Positions 1-9,532 of a DNA stretch of 64,000 nucleotides are shown one piece after another. The DNA comes from Branchiostoma floridae (Eukaryota; Chordata; Leptocardii; Amphioxiformes; Branchiostomatidae), in NCBI RefSeq assembly GCF_000003815.2, contig NC_049985.1, positions 811,936 to 875,935 on the forward strand. The letters run 5' to 3'. The notes under the pieces were generated by a model that searched no databases, was not told the origin of the DNA, and was given only the letters and a program-made list of their open reading frames with translations. A program made the position numbers and the translations under genes. Numbering within the stretch: position 1 is the stretch's first letter; every line of letters starts with the position of its first letter.

Positions 1-230
1 ACATATGTTCTCCATATATTGTTTTTCTCAACATTAAATATTTAACTGTAACTTTTAGCCCTGACCTCTAAACCTGTAGCCTCTAAAGCTGTCCTTGTGA
101 TTATAGTAATGATGTCATAAGTGCGTAGGGCTGTCCTCAGAAGTGGTGAGGTCACCAGAGGACACGGCGGTGGCCCAGATAACACAGATACTTTCCTGTT
201 CGGATCATGGATCAAACATGTCATGCATGT

Positions 231-1153
231 CAGTAACGCACATGTCCCAAGGATGGCACGATAATCTACAGTAACGCACATGTCCCAAGGATGGCACGGA
301 TGATCTACAGTAACGCACATGTCCCAAGGATGGCACAGATGATCTACAGTAACGCACATGTCCCAAGGATGGCACGATGATCTACAGTAACGCACATGTC
401 CCAAGGATGGCACGATGATCTACAGTAACGCACATGTCCCAAGGATGGCACGATGATCTACAGTAACGCACATGTCCCAAGGATGGCACTATGATCTACA
501 GTAACGCACATGTCCCAAGGATGGCATGATGATCTACAGTAACGCACATGTCCCAAGGATGGCACGATGATCTACAGTAACGCACATGTCCCAAGGATGG
601 CACGATGATCTACAGTAACGCACATGTCCCAAGGATGGCACGATGATCTACAGTAACGCACATGTCCCAAGGATGGCACGATGATCTACAGTAACGCACA
701 TGTCCCAAGGATGGCACTATGATCTACAGTAACGCACATGTCCCAAGGATGGCACGATGATCTACAGTAACGCACATGTCCCAAGGATGGCACAGATGAT
801 CTACAGTAACGCACATGTCCCAAGGATGGCACGGATGATCTACAGTAACGCACATGTCCCAAGGATGGCACGGATGATCTATCAGTAACGCACATGTCCC
901 AAGGATGGCACAGATGATCTATCAGTAACGCACATGTCCCAAGGATGGCACGATGATCTACAGTAACGCACATGTCCCAAGGATGGCACGGATGATCTAC
1001 AGTAACGCACATGTCCCAAGGATGGCACGGATGATCTACAGTAACGCACATGTCCCAAGGATGGCACGGATGATCTACAGTAACGCACATGTCCCAAGGA
1101 TGGCACGATGATCTACAGTAACGCACATGTCCCAAGGATGGCACGATGATCTA
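231..1153. repeat. Minisatellite, 38-39 bp unit, 24 copies
   Basis: A head-to-tail array whose unit reads CAGTAACGCACATGTCCCAA followed by GGATGGCACGATGATCTA. I count 24 copies of the CCCAAGG core. Units differ mainly by one inserted base (CACGATG versus CACGGATG or CACAGATG) and occasional CAG/TCAG variants. Long open frames on the minus strand here only reflect a unit without stop codons; they are not genes. It lies upstream of the recognised AFF exons, probably in an upstream intron or the 5' flank. Confidence 0.95.
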
Positions 1154-1362
1154 CTGCAAAGTCAATGGAACTGATACTAGTGACGGAAGCAGGAGGATGT
1201 GTGAATGTTGAGTGTTTTAGCCTGAATCTTTTTTATGTCTCCAGAATTTTTAATTTGGTCCAGCTTCTTTAGTAGTGCATTCTATCTGAAACATTTGACC
1301 CTTTCCAAAGTCATGTCCAGTTGCTTGAGTACCTGCTGTTTGATGTATCTTAACTGGTGATT

Positions 1363-1591
1363 CAGGGCTTGAAATACTAGGTATTTTGTGCACCCAGGTG
1401 CATCCAAAATTGGAGCTGTGCACCAAATTTTCATAGTTATGAACCAAAGGAAGCATTGCCTGTAGGTATTTCTGACATTCTACTGTACTACACTATTGTA
1501 TGTGGTGCACCCGGAAAGTTTTTGGTGCACCCAATTTTTTTAGGTTGGGTGCACCAGTGCACCTAATCCCCCAAATGAATTTCGAGCCCTG
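1363..1591. mobile_element. Short CAGGG-ended DNA element, GTGCACC subfamily
   Basis: Starts CAGGGCTTGAAATAC and ends ATTTCGAGCCCTG, an inverted pair of about 14 bases. Inside, the word GTGCACC / GGTGCAC recurs near both ends (1389-1425 and 1504-1562). Flanks TGATT and TGATG match at 4 of 5 positions, suggesting an old 5-bp target duplication. There is no coding capacity. Related copies lie at 9440 and 10050. Confidence 0.75.
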
Positions 1592-1814
1592 TGATGTATG
1601 AGTGTGGTGCTATGTGAGCCCCAGGAGGCAGACATAACTACACCAACATGTGCGCGCAGGGCGATAAAGTCCCTCTGACGTCAGCCGCTGCTATCGCCTG
1701 CCACAAACATGTTCCGGCTACTCCTGTATGGAAACCTAGCCGGGAAGTTAACCGCTAACGCTTCAGGTTTTACTGTCTTCATGCCAGCTTTATGGCATTT
1801 TTATTTCCCTTCAC
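1592..1814. other. Unique spacer, moderately GC-rich
   Basis: Non-repetitive sequence between two transposons containing GACGTCAG and CGCTAACGC stretches. No open frame or splice-bounded exon resembling the first AFF coding exon is recognisable. Confidence 0.4.
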
Positions 1815-1820
1815 AGTAAT

Positions 1821-3038
1821 GAGGGTCTGCATGCCTTTTTCCGTTAAGCGTTACGAGCCATTTTAATTCACCGTTAATCGTTACCGACCCGCTCTAATTC
1901 AACGTTAATCGTTATCGGTATATTCTTCGTGAAGCGTTATTGGTCGTTTTGATTCAACGTTAATCGTTATTTGTTATCCCGAATTCACCGTTAAGCGTTA
2001 CCAAGAAATTCTTCGTAACCCGTTATACTATACACACGAAGTCAAATGCCAGATATAACCCCTGAAAATGCAGGAAATGGCGTTTCAAAGGGCCCAGATT
2101 TCAAAATTTCTCCGAGCCTCCCGGCCTTCGGCTCTGAACATGGTAAAATATGTTGCGGAAGCGTTGCCCTCAAAACTTTATCACTCATACAGATTTCAGT
2201 GTCAAACATAGCTTAGTTTCGGGCAAAAAGTTCTCCTAGAATGCAGAAAATGAGGTTTCTCCGGACCTCCATTGCGACGGCTTGCGCCCTTGGCGCTCAC
2301 GACGACATGGCAAAACTTATGTAAAATATGTTAGGGGGCGTGGGTTTTCGCACAAAAAAATTCTCTCTAATAAAATGTCATTTGATTTAGCTTCGTCTTA
2401 CGGCAAAGTATGTCCTTCAAAATGCAGTAAATGGCGTTTCAGACGGTCCAGATTTTAAAATTTTCCCGGACTGATATTGCAACGTCTCGTGCCTTCCGAG
2501 CTCGAAATGGTAAAAGTATGTTGGGGCTCTGCATGGGGGTGGAGGCCAAAGCTACGAGTATAATCATGTGTAATTTGATGAAAATGTCAAAATCAACGTA
2601 GCTTAGTCGGTCGGCAAAATTTGCCAAAAATGCAGGAAATAGCATGTAAAAGGGTCTTGATTTAAAGTTTTTTTCGGGGGAGCATCCCACGGACCCCCCT
2701 GGAATGCGTCGCGCCTTCGGCGCTCCAAGTGCTGCCGCCGTCTCTGTGGCGGGCCGGAAACTCTGCCTCCGTCAATTTACAGATGTCATGGACATTGTCC
2801 CTGTCATTTCTCCGGGCTCTGGGCACCTTTTGCTTCTCACAATGTATTTTCACCCATTGATATAACTACTCTATCGCGTTGTATGAATAGGAATGCACGT
2901 CAATGTTACTGTTATGCTTTGTAACTCATTCTGAATTTACCGTTAAGCGTTACCGGGCCTCCTGAATTTACCGTTAAGCGTTACCGGGCCTCCTGAATTC
3001 ACCGTTAAGCGTTACCAAGACCCCCCATGCAGACCCTC
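1821..3038. mobile_element. Non-autonomous DNA transposon with 13-bp TIRs and 6-bp TSD
   Basis: Perfect inverted ends GAGGGTCTGCATG (1821-1833 and 3026-3038) are flanked by a perfect direct repeat AGTAAT (1815-1820 and 3039-3044). Just inside each end the word CGTTAAGCGTTACC and close variants is repeated: about 6 copies at 1848-2030 and 3 at 2940-3016. The core holds about four diverged ~170-bp copies of a segment beginning AATGCAGGAAATGGCGTTT (near 2068, 2240, 2420 and 2630), each running into a GCGCCTTCGGCGCTC-type palindrome. There is no transposase frame, so it would move only with a partner. Superfamily is not assigned. Confidence 0.85.
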
Positions 3039-3044
3039 AGTAAT

Positions 3045-4372
3045 GTGTTCAAGGTTTTCAGTATTACGGAAAGATAAAAGATACCCCCGTGTACATCATA
3101 ACATTTGTGTGTGTGGAAAATATTACATAGTTTTACATAACAATTCTGTTTAGTTTTGTGCAATTATCAACAGTAGAGACGTTACTGAGTGAGTAAACTC
3201 TAATTTGTGTAATTAACAGAAAAATGTGGCAAAAGGCAATAACTTAAGGTGATAAATGCATTCCTTAGAATATATTTGAATGCAATCTTTCATATATCTC
3301 AAGTCAAATAATGAAAGTAAAGATATCATGATCAATATCAATATTTTGAATTATTTCTAGATGCACAGTGATATTTGTAACTGTGTTTGCCTTGTTTAAT
3401 TCTGTTCACACAATTTCTGCGTTTGAAAACTATCACCTTGGGTCTCATTAAAACTGGTGCCCGTCAACACGTGTCTGCCTGTGTGTAAACGTTATCACAC
3501 TGTAACTGCCTCGACTCTGCTGTCATTATGGACCATAAAAGCTTCTCACACAGGTGGGGAGGTTCTCAGGACAGGGGAACCATGTTTGGACTAGTCTGCA
3601 TGATTTGTTGGGCTGGAAATACCTGTTGGTTCTGTTACCCCTGGTATAAGTACTTATATAACTACTCATGACACTTTGCCTGTTCTGTTTTAGCTTACTA
3701 AATCTCAAGTTGCCTTTTTTTTCCCCTGCAACCTCACCACATTGCTAGAAATACTGGGTGCATGTGCAACCAAGATTGGACCTGTACTATACTACCTATG
3801 TATCTGTCTACAGTGTTAAGGACCTCAGTAAAAGCAATTATGCACTTGCATGTAAATTGTATACAACATATTCTGAACATTTGATTGTCAGAATGAATAA
3901 TTAAAACCCGCTTCTAACTTAAATTTGGAATGTAGTTACAGAATTTCAGATTCTGAATTGAAGAAGTGTGTTTTTGGAGCCCTGGTTTTGACCTATTGTG
4001 TTTGAGGTCTTCAGTTCTGAAGAGTTTGCAGTGTATTTACATGTAGGTCAACAGTGGAGTACAGACGCTAAATCGTTCGGCCAAAGGGCTTAAAGCAGCA
4101 AACCTGAGATTTGGGACAGTATTGTTCATCAGAGTTTTCATTCAAGTTCAGTATCTTCTTAGCAGTTGTAGTAGGCCCGTCATCAGGATAGTGTAGTGAT
4201 GACACGAAAGAAGAAGAAGAAGTATCTTCTTAAACCAACAAATTTGATTGTGTTGGAAACATTGTAAACCTTAAAGACTTATGACATTCCTACAATGTAA
4301 ATCCAATTTTATCTTGCCTGTTGCAACCTCAAATGTGGGACAAGGACAAAGACCTTAAAAAGGCTATATATA
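3045..4372. other. Gene-free stretch, no recognised feature
   Basis: AT-rich, mostly unique sequence. A short CTT/AAG-rich patch lies at 4205-4225. No exon with homology to AFF or any other family was seen on either strand. Confidence 0.5.
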
Positions 4373-4374
4373 TA

Positions 4375-4556
4375 CTGTAAATGCATTTAAGTTCGCGGGG
4401 ATTTAATTTTGCGGTAGCGGGAAAATGGACTTTTCGCGGTGGTTTTAATTTCGCGGTAGCACCATGCACTGTAGTCTCTTACTGGTGTGGAAAAATATAA
4501 GCGGTGGTTTTAAATTCGCGAACATTAATCCAACGCGAACATTTCTGCATTTACAG
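4375..4556. mobile_element. TTCGCGG-rich MITE with TA target duplication
   Basis: Ends CTGTAAATGCA and TGCATTTACAG form inverted repeats flanked by TA on both sides. The interior repeats TTCGCGG / CCGCGAA words (GTTCGCGGGG, TTTTCGCGGTGG, TTCGCGGTAGC, GCGAACATT). The same family occurs at 21411-21618, 31770-31977 and, truncated, at 40605. The TA duplication fits a Tc1/mariner-like mobiliser; no transposase is encoded. Confidence 0.85.
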
Positions 4557-5174
4557 TAGTATGGGAGTACTTGGAAGGATTCATAATATGATCAACAGCA
4601 AACAAAGAATGGGAGGAGTCAAAAATCTTTCATGACATTCCTAACTTCTTGAGCAGTGCTATTCAAGAACACTTGACACATGCCCCCAAAGATATTACCT
4701 TCTGGGCAAAGGTGAAACAGGATGGACATTCTTACAGAAGCAGTTCAGGTCATTCGCCCAGATGTGAAGGGTTTTAGGAGAATAGTAGAGGGAGGTTACT
4801 GCAGGTCAAGTTCAACATGGCAGGGATTTGTTATTCTTGTCGGGCTACAGAAATTCACTCCTAGATCCACGGTATCAGTCTTAAAGTCAGTTTTCTTGCC
4901 AGGCCTTTTCAGCATAGGAGACCCTTGTCATTTTGTCCAAGCTTTCCTCCAAGCCCTAGGCTATGTTTTCATTGTTTCTTCTTACTTTATATTTTATACC
5001 AAAATGCCTGAAAACCAAGGATATGTTTGTTTGTTTGTTTGTTTGTTTTATTGGGATCTCCATTAGTGATATGTGTGGGTGTGATAATACTTTGAAGGAA
5101 AAAATCCTTTTTGACAGAAGCTAATATGTTATTATTGATATCAATAATCAATGATTGCTTCCCTCCCCTTGCAG
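4557..5174. other. Upstream intron sequence with a LINE-like tail
   Basis: A TTTG microsatellite followed by TTTTATTGGGATCTCCATTAG at 5024-5066 resembles the 3' tail of a LINE inserted on the minus strand (AATGGAGATCCCAATAAAACAAAC... read in reverse). The 114-codon open frame at 4722-5066 runs into this tail and has no recognisable domain. The last bases (CCCTCCCCTTGCAGCAG) are a polypyrimidine tract and acceptor for the exon at 5175. Confidence 0.5.
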
Positions 5175-5286
5175 CAGTGTGGACCGCGTGGAGCTCCGTC
5201 GTCAGGCACAGCTCCAGCGCGCCGGCATGAAGGTTTCCACGGAAACCCCCGCCGTGTCCAAGCCTCTCTTCGACGCACCAGTCAAG
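5175..5286 (+). CDS. AFF: AFF-family (AF4/FMR2) transcription elongation scaffold, N-terminal exon
   Basis: Exon of 112 bases: acceptor TTGCAG at 5169-5174, donor AAG|GTGAGT at 5286/5287. It starts in the last base of a codon and ends in phase 0. The 37 codons read SVDRVELRRQAQLQRAGMKV to PLFDAPVK. Family knowledge: AFF1-4 begin with a DRN-L-R--E basic stretch then PLF-EPYK, the part of AFF4 that contacts cyclin T1/CDK9 (P-TEFb) in the super elongation complex in the nucleus. VDRVELRRQAQ and PLFDAPVK align with these, and the next exon continues with the adjacent conserved helix. Two things differ from the vertebrate form: Glu-Pro-Tyr is Ala-Pro-Val, and the acceptor is a NAGNAG tandem (CAGCAG), so one Ser may be optional. 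The upstream start-codon exon was not found. Confidence 0.85.
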
Positions 5287-5300
5287 GTGAGTACAGAATC

Positions 5301-5309
5301 CTCCCCTCT

Positions 5310-5363
<54 letters not shown>

Positions 5364-5376
5364 GCTCTCTCTCACG

Positions 5377-5409
<33 letters not shown>

Positions 5410-5625
5410 CTTATCTTTGCTCTCTTTTACCCCCCTGGTCTGTCTTGCTCTTTTCTTTCTCGTCCTCTCTTCCTGTCTCTTGTTCTCTCTCTCACCCTCT
5501 GCCTTTCCCTACCTTTCTCATCCTATCTCCTATCTCTCATTCTGTCTTTCTTTTTCCTCTTTCTCAGCCTCTGCCTCTCCCTATCTCTATCTCTTTTTCA
5601 TTCATTTCCCCTTTGTCTTTTCTTG
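5301..5625. repeat. (CT)n microsatellite grading into a pyrimidine-rich tract
   Basis: Begins 15 bases after the exon donor. Almost pure CT from about 5311 to 5411, with ACG interruptions at 5361-5376, then degenerate C/T-rich sequence to about 5625. It is transcribed as CU repeats on the AFF sense strand, a typical ligand of PTB-type splicing repressors. Frames through it read as Leu-Ser repeats and are not genes. Confidence 0.9.
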
Positions 5626-5691
5626 TACCTTGAAACTCTCCTGTATTTGAGAAGTAGTCGGCTAGTTGAATTTTGCTATTGGCTAATATTT

Positions 5692-6526
5692 CCGTTGTTT
5701 GTTCCAGATTGACCCCCCTCCCGACGACCATGTGTACCGTAAGACCCAGAATAATTTTCCCCACGTTTGTTTCAGATTGACCCCCCTCCCGACGACCATG
5801 TGTACCGTAAGACCCAGAATAATTTTCCCCTTGTTTGTTCCAGATTGACCCCCCTCCCGACGACCATGTGTACCGTAAGACCCAGAATAATTTTCCCCTT
5901 GTTTGTTCCAGATTGACCCCCCTCATGACGACCATGTGTACCGTAAGACCCAGAATATTTTCCCCTTGTTTGTTCCAGATTGACCCCCCTCCTGACGACC
6001 ATGTGTACCGTAAGACCCAGAATAATTTTCCCCACGTTTGTTCCAGATTGACCCCCCTCCTGACGACCACGTGTACCGTAAGACCCAGAATAATTTTCCC
6101 CTTGTTTGTTCCAGATTGACCCCCCTCCCGACGACCATGATTGTGTACCGTAAGACCCAGAATAATTTCCCCACGTTTGTTCCAGATTGACCCCCCTCCC
6201 GACGACCATGATTGTGTACCGTAAGACCCAGAATAATTTCCCCACGTTTGTTCCAGATTGACCCCCCTCCTGACGACCACGTGTACCGTAAGACCCAGAA
6301 TAATTTTCCCCTTGTTTGTTCCAGATTGACCCCCCTCCCGACGACCACGTGTACCGTAAGACCCAGAATAATTTTCCCCTTGTTTGTTCCAGATTGACCC
6401 CCCTCCCGACGACCATGTGTACCGTAAGACCCAGAATAATTTCCCCTTGTTTGTTCCAGATTGACCCCCCCCCTGACGACCACGTGTACCGTAAGACCCA
6501 GAATAATTTACCCTTGTTTGTTCCAG
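5692..6526 (+). repeat. Tandem array of 12 duplicated 3' splice sites with exon starts
   Basis: Twelve units of 67-71 bp, directly abutting the true AFF exon. Each holds TTTGTTCCAG, then ATTGACCCCCC...GACGACCAYGTG TACCGTAAGACCCAG, i.e. the acceptor and first ~42 coding bases (IDPPPDDHVYRKTQ) of the exon at 6527, then ~26 bases of intron (AATAATTTTCCCC...). Copied exon starts lie at 5708, 5776, 5844, 5912, 5979, 6047, 6115, 6186, 6257, 6325, 6393 and 6460. Units at 6115 and 6186 carry a 3-bp insertion (CATGATTGTG). Every unit also contains CC|GTAAGA, a good donor match, so each could be read as a 31-base microexon. The dominant period of 68 is not a multiple of 3, and reading on meets TGA in CAGATTGA within three units. 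Long frames on either strand here are artefacts. Confidence 0.95.
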
Positions 6527-7411
6527 ATTGACCCCCCTCCCGACGACCATGTGTACCGTAAGACTCAGGAGACGCTGGGCCAGTTTAACCTGATCCGCCA
6601 CTCCATGCTCAGCAGCCACAACCAGTACCTACTGGGGATCCCCAAGGGGCCACAGACGCCCATTCTCAACAAGACTGCCGACAGCGTCTGGGCCTCCAAG
6701 TTCCCGGCCAATGGGCAGCTCCCGCCACAGAAGCCCGCGGGAGCCCACCGGCCCAAACCGTCCGGGCGGAGCTCGAGCGCAGAGCGCAGCCGCGGCTCCA
6801 AGTCTCCCGCGGAGAAGCGACCTCACGGGAGGTCATCAGCCAATCACAAGTCTTCTTCTCACGGAGCGAAGGGCGCCGACAAGCCTGAAGAAAAGAAACG
6901 ACAGGAGGAGCCGCGGGACATTAAGGAGTCGCGACCGAGACCGTCCGAGGCGGGCCACGAGAGACGCAAGTCCAGCGGAGGCGGCAAGCGGCGCTCCGTG
7001 AGCCCGCACCCTCCCAGAAAGGACGGTCAGGTCACGTCAGGTCAGGTCACGTCAGGTCAATCACACAGTAGCAAGGCCCCCGGAGAGCCCAATTCCAAAT
7101 CCGCGCATTCCAGACCGGAGAAGTCTCCTCCGGTCCAGCCGGACTCCTCCTCCTCTGCAAGCTCCTCCATCAAGATGGAGGCCTCGTCCACGAAGGACGA
7201 CGCCTTCCAGATGCCAGCGCCGCTCTCGACCGCGCCCGGGAGCCACCGCCCGAGCCACAGCGGCGGGAAAACGAGCGACAGGCCCGAGGAGAGGCCCAAC
7301 GGTCTGCTGGCCACCCCGGGCCATGGTGGTAAGAAGGAGGGAGTGGAGAAGGAGCTCTCCAGGGAAGACGTGAAGAGGAAACTGACGCTCACCATGCCGG
7401 ACACTTCAGAG
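6527..7411 (+). CDS. AFF: AFF-family scaffold, large second recognised exon
   Basis: Exon of 885 bases (295 codons), acceptor TTGTTCCAG at 6518-6526, donor GAG|GTAAGA at 7411/7412, phase 0 at both ends. The first ~40 residues (KTQETLGQFNLIRHSM, then LLGIPKG) align with the AFF N-terminal homology helix (SRIQSMLGNY-E-K-F / IPK) that follows PLF-EPYK and helps hold P-TEFb. Residues ~45-280 are low-complexity Ser/Lys/Arg/Pro/Gly, with basic clusters such as RRKSSGGGKRR that may act as nuclear localisation signals, and a Ser run near residue 210. The end, DVKRKLTLTMPDTSE, corresponds to the LTKLKI-- segment of vertebrate AFF proteins before the EILKEM block. Coding DNA is GC-rich, unlike the AT-rich introns. 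The family's Siah degron motif (A-x-V-x-P-M-D-G) is not seen. Confidence 0.92.
7025..7054 (+). repeat. In-frame 15-bp duplication inside the AFF exon
   Basis: GGTCAGGTCACGTCA occurs twice in perfect tandem, adding GQVTS twice to the disordered region. The length is a multiple of three, so copy-number change would keep the frame. Confidence 0.9.
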
Positions 7412-8135
7412 GTAAGAACGTCTTACTCATACTCACGAGTGGCCTGGGTACCATCTGGGTAGGAGTTCATTTCTGTGTTCACTTCTGCTACCCGTCTGGG
7501 GAACTACATTTGAACCTTTTGGTGGGCAAAGTCAGTTAATGAGCAAAATAAGAAATGGGTTCTTGAGCGCTTGTTCAAACAGGCTTTCCAACACTTGAGC
7601 ACTTGAACCCATTCCTTAATTTGCTCACGTGTAGGGACCAATCAGCGCTATTGTCCAAAATTTGGACGATTCAAGACGTTAACGTGTGAAGGTTCCCAGA
7701 TGGAACAGCAGAGAAGCAACTGTATATAGTGTTTAGTAAACTTTGCAGCGAACTACTATCTGGATGGTACACAGGCTAACTCATCAATTTTTAAATGAAC
7801 CTCCCAGTACAAGCATGTTACTGAATTAAGTTGATTTTTTTTTATTTTGGAATAATTTCTAACAACCAATATTCTGAGCACCAAGCACAAAGTCCCCTTT
7901 GTAATAATATACCAAATTGTGTACATATGCGTAAGCAGGTACTTCTGCTGTCCGTATGTTCAGGCTTAGAACGGTTTAATGGCCAGGCTGTGTCAACATG
8001 GCGGAAGTCAAACACATTTCCTTGTTGGCGTCCATTTTAGTTTGTTACCCAGGTTGACATTAGCTATCACCTGTCCGCAGTAATGTATGTACAGTTCTCT
8101 CTGCGTGCTGCAGCTGCATAGAGGGGATGGAATCA
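7412..8135 (+). other. Start of 25-kb AFF intron
   Basis: Intron opens GTAAGAACG. Mostly unique sequence. The bases around 7429-7464 and 7684-7765 share 'ACTCGTATGGCCTGGGTACC ATCTGG'-like words but no clear repeat boundary. No further coding exon was recognised before 32402. Confidence 0.6.
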
Positions 8136-8372
8136 GGGCCACCAGCAATGGGGCAATGTTCGGTTCTGTCTGTCACTGGTAGGAAATATGTCCGGGATTG
8201 TACTGGTGACCACCTCTACAGAAGGGCCACCAGCAATGGGGCAATGTTCGGTTCTGTCTGACACTGGTAGGAAATATGTCGGGGACTGTACTGGTGACCA
8301 CCTCTACAGAAGGGCCACCAGCAATGGGGCAATGTTCGGTTCTGTCTGTCACTGGTAGGAAATATGTCGGGG
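8136..8372. repeat. 88-bp tandem repeat, about 2.7 copies
   Basis: Units start GGGCCACCAGCAATGGGGCA at 8136, 8224 and 8312, the last truncated after ATATGTCGGGGAT. Copies are nearly identical. Short open frames on the minus strand are repeat artefacts. Confidence 0.9.
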
Positions 8373-8540
8373 ATTTGCAACATGAGCAGCAAAATTCTGG
8401 CAAAGGATGGAATGACAGGCAATGGCTAGAACCCTGACCTGGCCACTTTTTGATAGACTCTTAGATAATCCCGAAAATAAGTTCATTTTTCATTTAATTT
8501 TCTCTTGCACAACCAAGATAAAGAACTCCAGTTAGAAGCT

Positions 8541-8574
8541 CTGAGGAAGATGTCTGACAGACATCGAAACGTCA
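8541..8574 (+). ncRNA. Hammerhead-like core, candidate retroelement remnant
   Basis: CTGAGGA (8541-8547), a 7-bp perfect hairpin GATGTCT-GAC-AGACATC (8549-8565) and GAAA (8566-8569) follow the order CUGANGA / stem II / GAAA of a hammerhead ribozyme, a motif known in Penelope-like retroelements. One extra A at 8548 sits between core and stem, and I cannot identify convincing stems I and III or the cleavage site. A related sequence pair lies at 23101-23175. It may be only a conserved hairpin of a degraded repeat. Confidence 0.3.
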
Positions 8575-8582
8575 GCAGGTGA

Positions 8583-9439
8583 GATAAACTGGTCGTGTAA
8601 GAGAAAACTCTTAGATAATGTTTCCAGAGAATCCTGTCTATAACAACCACCTGTTCACATATCCACTGAGTGGCCTTCTTGTGCAGGTATGACTAGTAAG
8701 ACCAGCAGTTGATGCTAGACTCTGTCTTCACAATGTCTCGCTGGCTGGGGTTAAGGTGGTAGCAACTGTAGGGCTGGCTGCTACGAGTAGGAGTAGGTTT
8801 TAAAATATATTTTTCTGTTGAATGAATGTTAGGAAGCATTTCTAGAAATGAGTGGTATTTGCATTTTCTTGCTATAAGTTAATTTTATGTTAATTTGGAC
8901 TGTCATCCTAATCATTGTAAATTCTAATTGGAGATCGAAATAAACAAATTCTCCAAATTCAGTTTTGTGATCTAGTCCCTTCTGGCCTGCTGTTTGCATT
9001 TGCCTGTTCTAGGGTGTTTCTTGATTTCACTAGCTCCAACCAGATCTTTCTAGACTTTGCAAAAGCCAGGGATATGTAGTTTTTGTCTGGCTGCCAAGTA
9101 GACTTGAAATACATCCAAAGGTTTTATAAATAGAAGCAGCACAAAGCTGTCTAAGACAGCTTTCCCCCTACAGTTATACTTATAGCTGCTTGGATGGGGA
9201 GCAATTAGCATATTCATAGCTGCTGTAATTGATTGTAGTTGAAGGTTGCCAAGGTCATTTGATTTTGATGAGTTCTGACAACGGAAGGCAGAGCAATGCA
9301 GTTTTGGCATGGACTGCCAGGGGGCGTTAATGTCACTTCTGGAGTGGAAACTGAATGAGTGCCAAAGCAAAGGGATGGAATTTTCCACTCACTGAGTCGA
9401 ATCGTGACCGAACTGATTCAACTCGACAGTCCTGTGTGT
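8583..9439. other. Intron sequence with a possible LINE 3' tail
   Basis: AATTGGAGATCGAAATAAACAAATT at 8926-8950 resembles the GGAGATC...AATAAACAAAC tails seen elsewhere in this window, here on the plus strand. The remainder is unique with no exon. Confidence 0.35.
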
Positions 9440-9532
9440 CAGGGATTTAAATACTGGGTGTAAATGTACTCTTTGTACCATTGGAGCTGCGCACCTGATT
9501 TTTAATTTTGACTGAGTGCACCAGTACACAAA
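9440..9532. mobile_element. Degraded GTGCAC-type CAGGG element fragment
   Basis: Starts CAGGGATTTAAATACTGGGTG and contains GGAGCTGCGCACCTGATTTTTAATTTTGACTGAGTGCACCAGT, matching the order of words in the elements at 1363 and 10050. The right end is missing. Confidence 0.45.

Noticed and set aside
686-1144. 152-codon minus-strand frame with HPWDMCV repeats
   Set aside because: Translation of a 38-bp minisatellite; no start context, no domain, frame changes with each one-base variant.
5155-5712. 185-codon plus-strand frame through the exon and CT repeat
   Set aside because: Only 5175-5286 is supported as coding; after the GTGAGT donor the frame is Leu-Ser repeats from (CT)n.
5564-6619. 351-codon minus-strand open frame with VVGRGVNLEQT repeats
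   Set aside because: It is the reverse reading of the tandem splice-site array; the unit simply lacks stops on that strand and frames shift every 68 bases.
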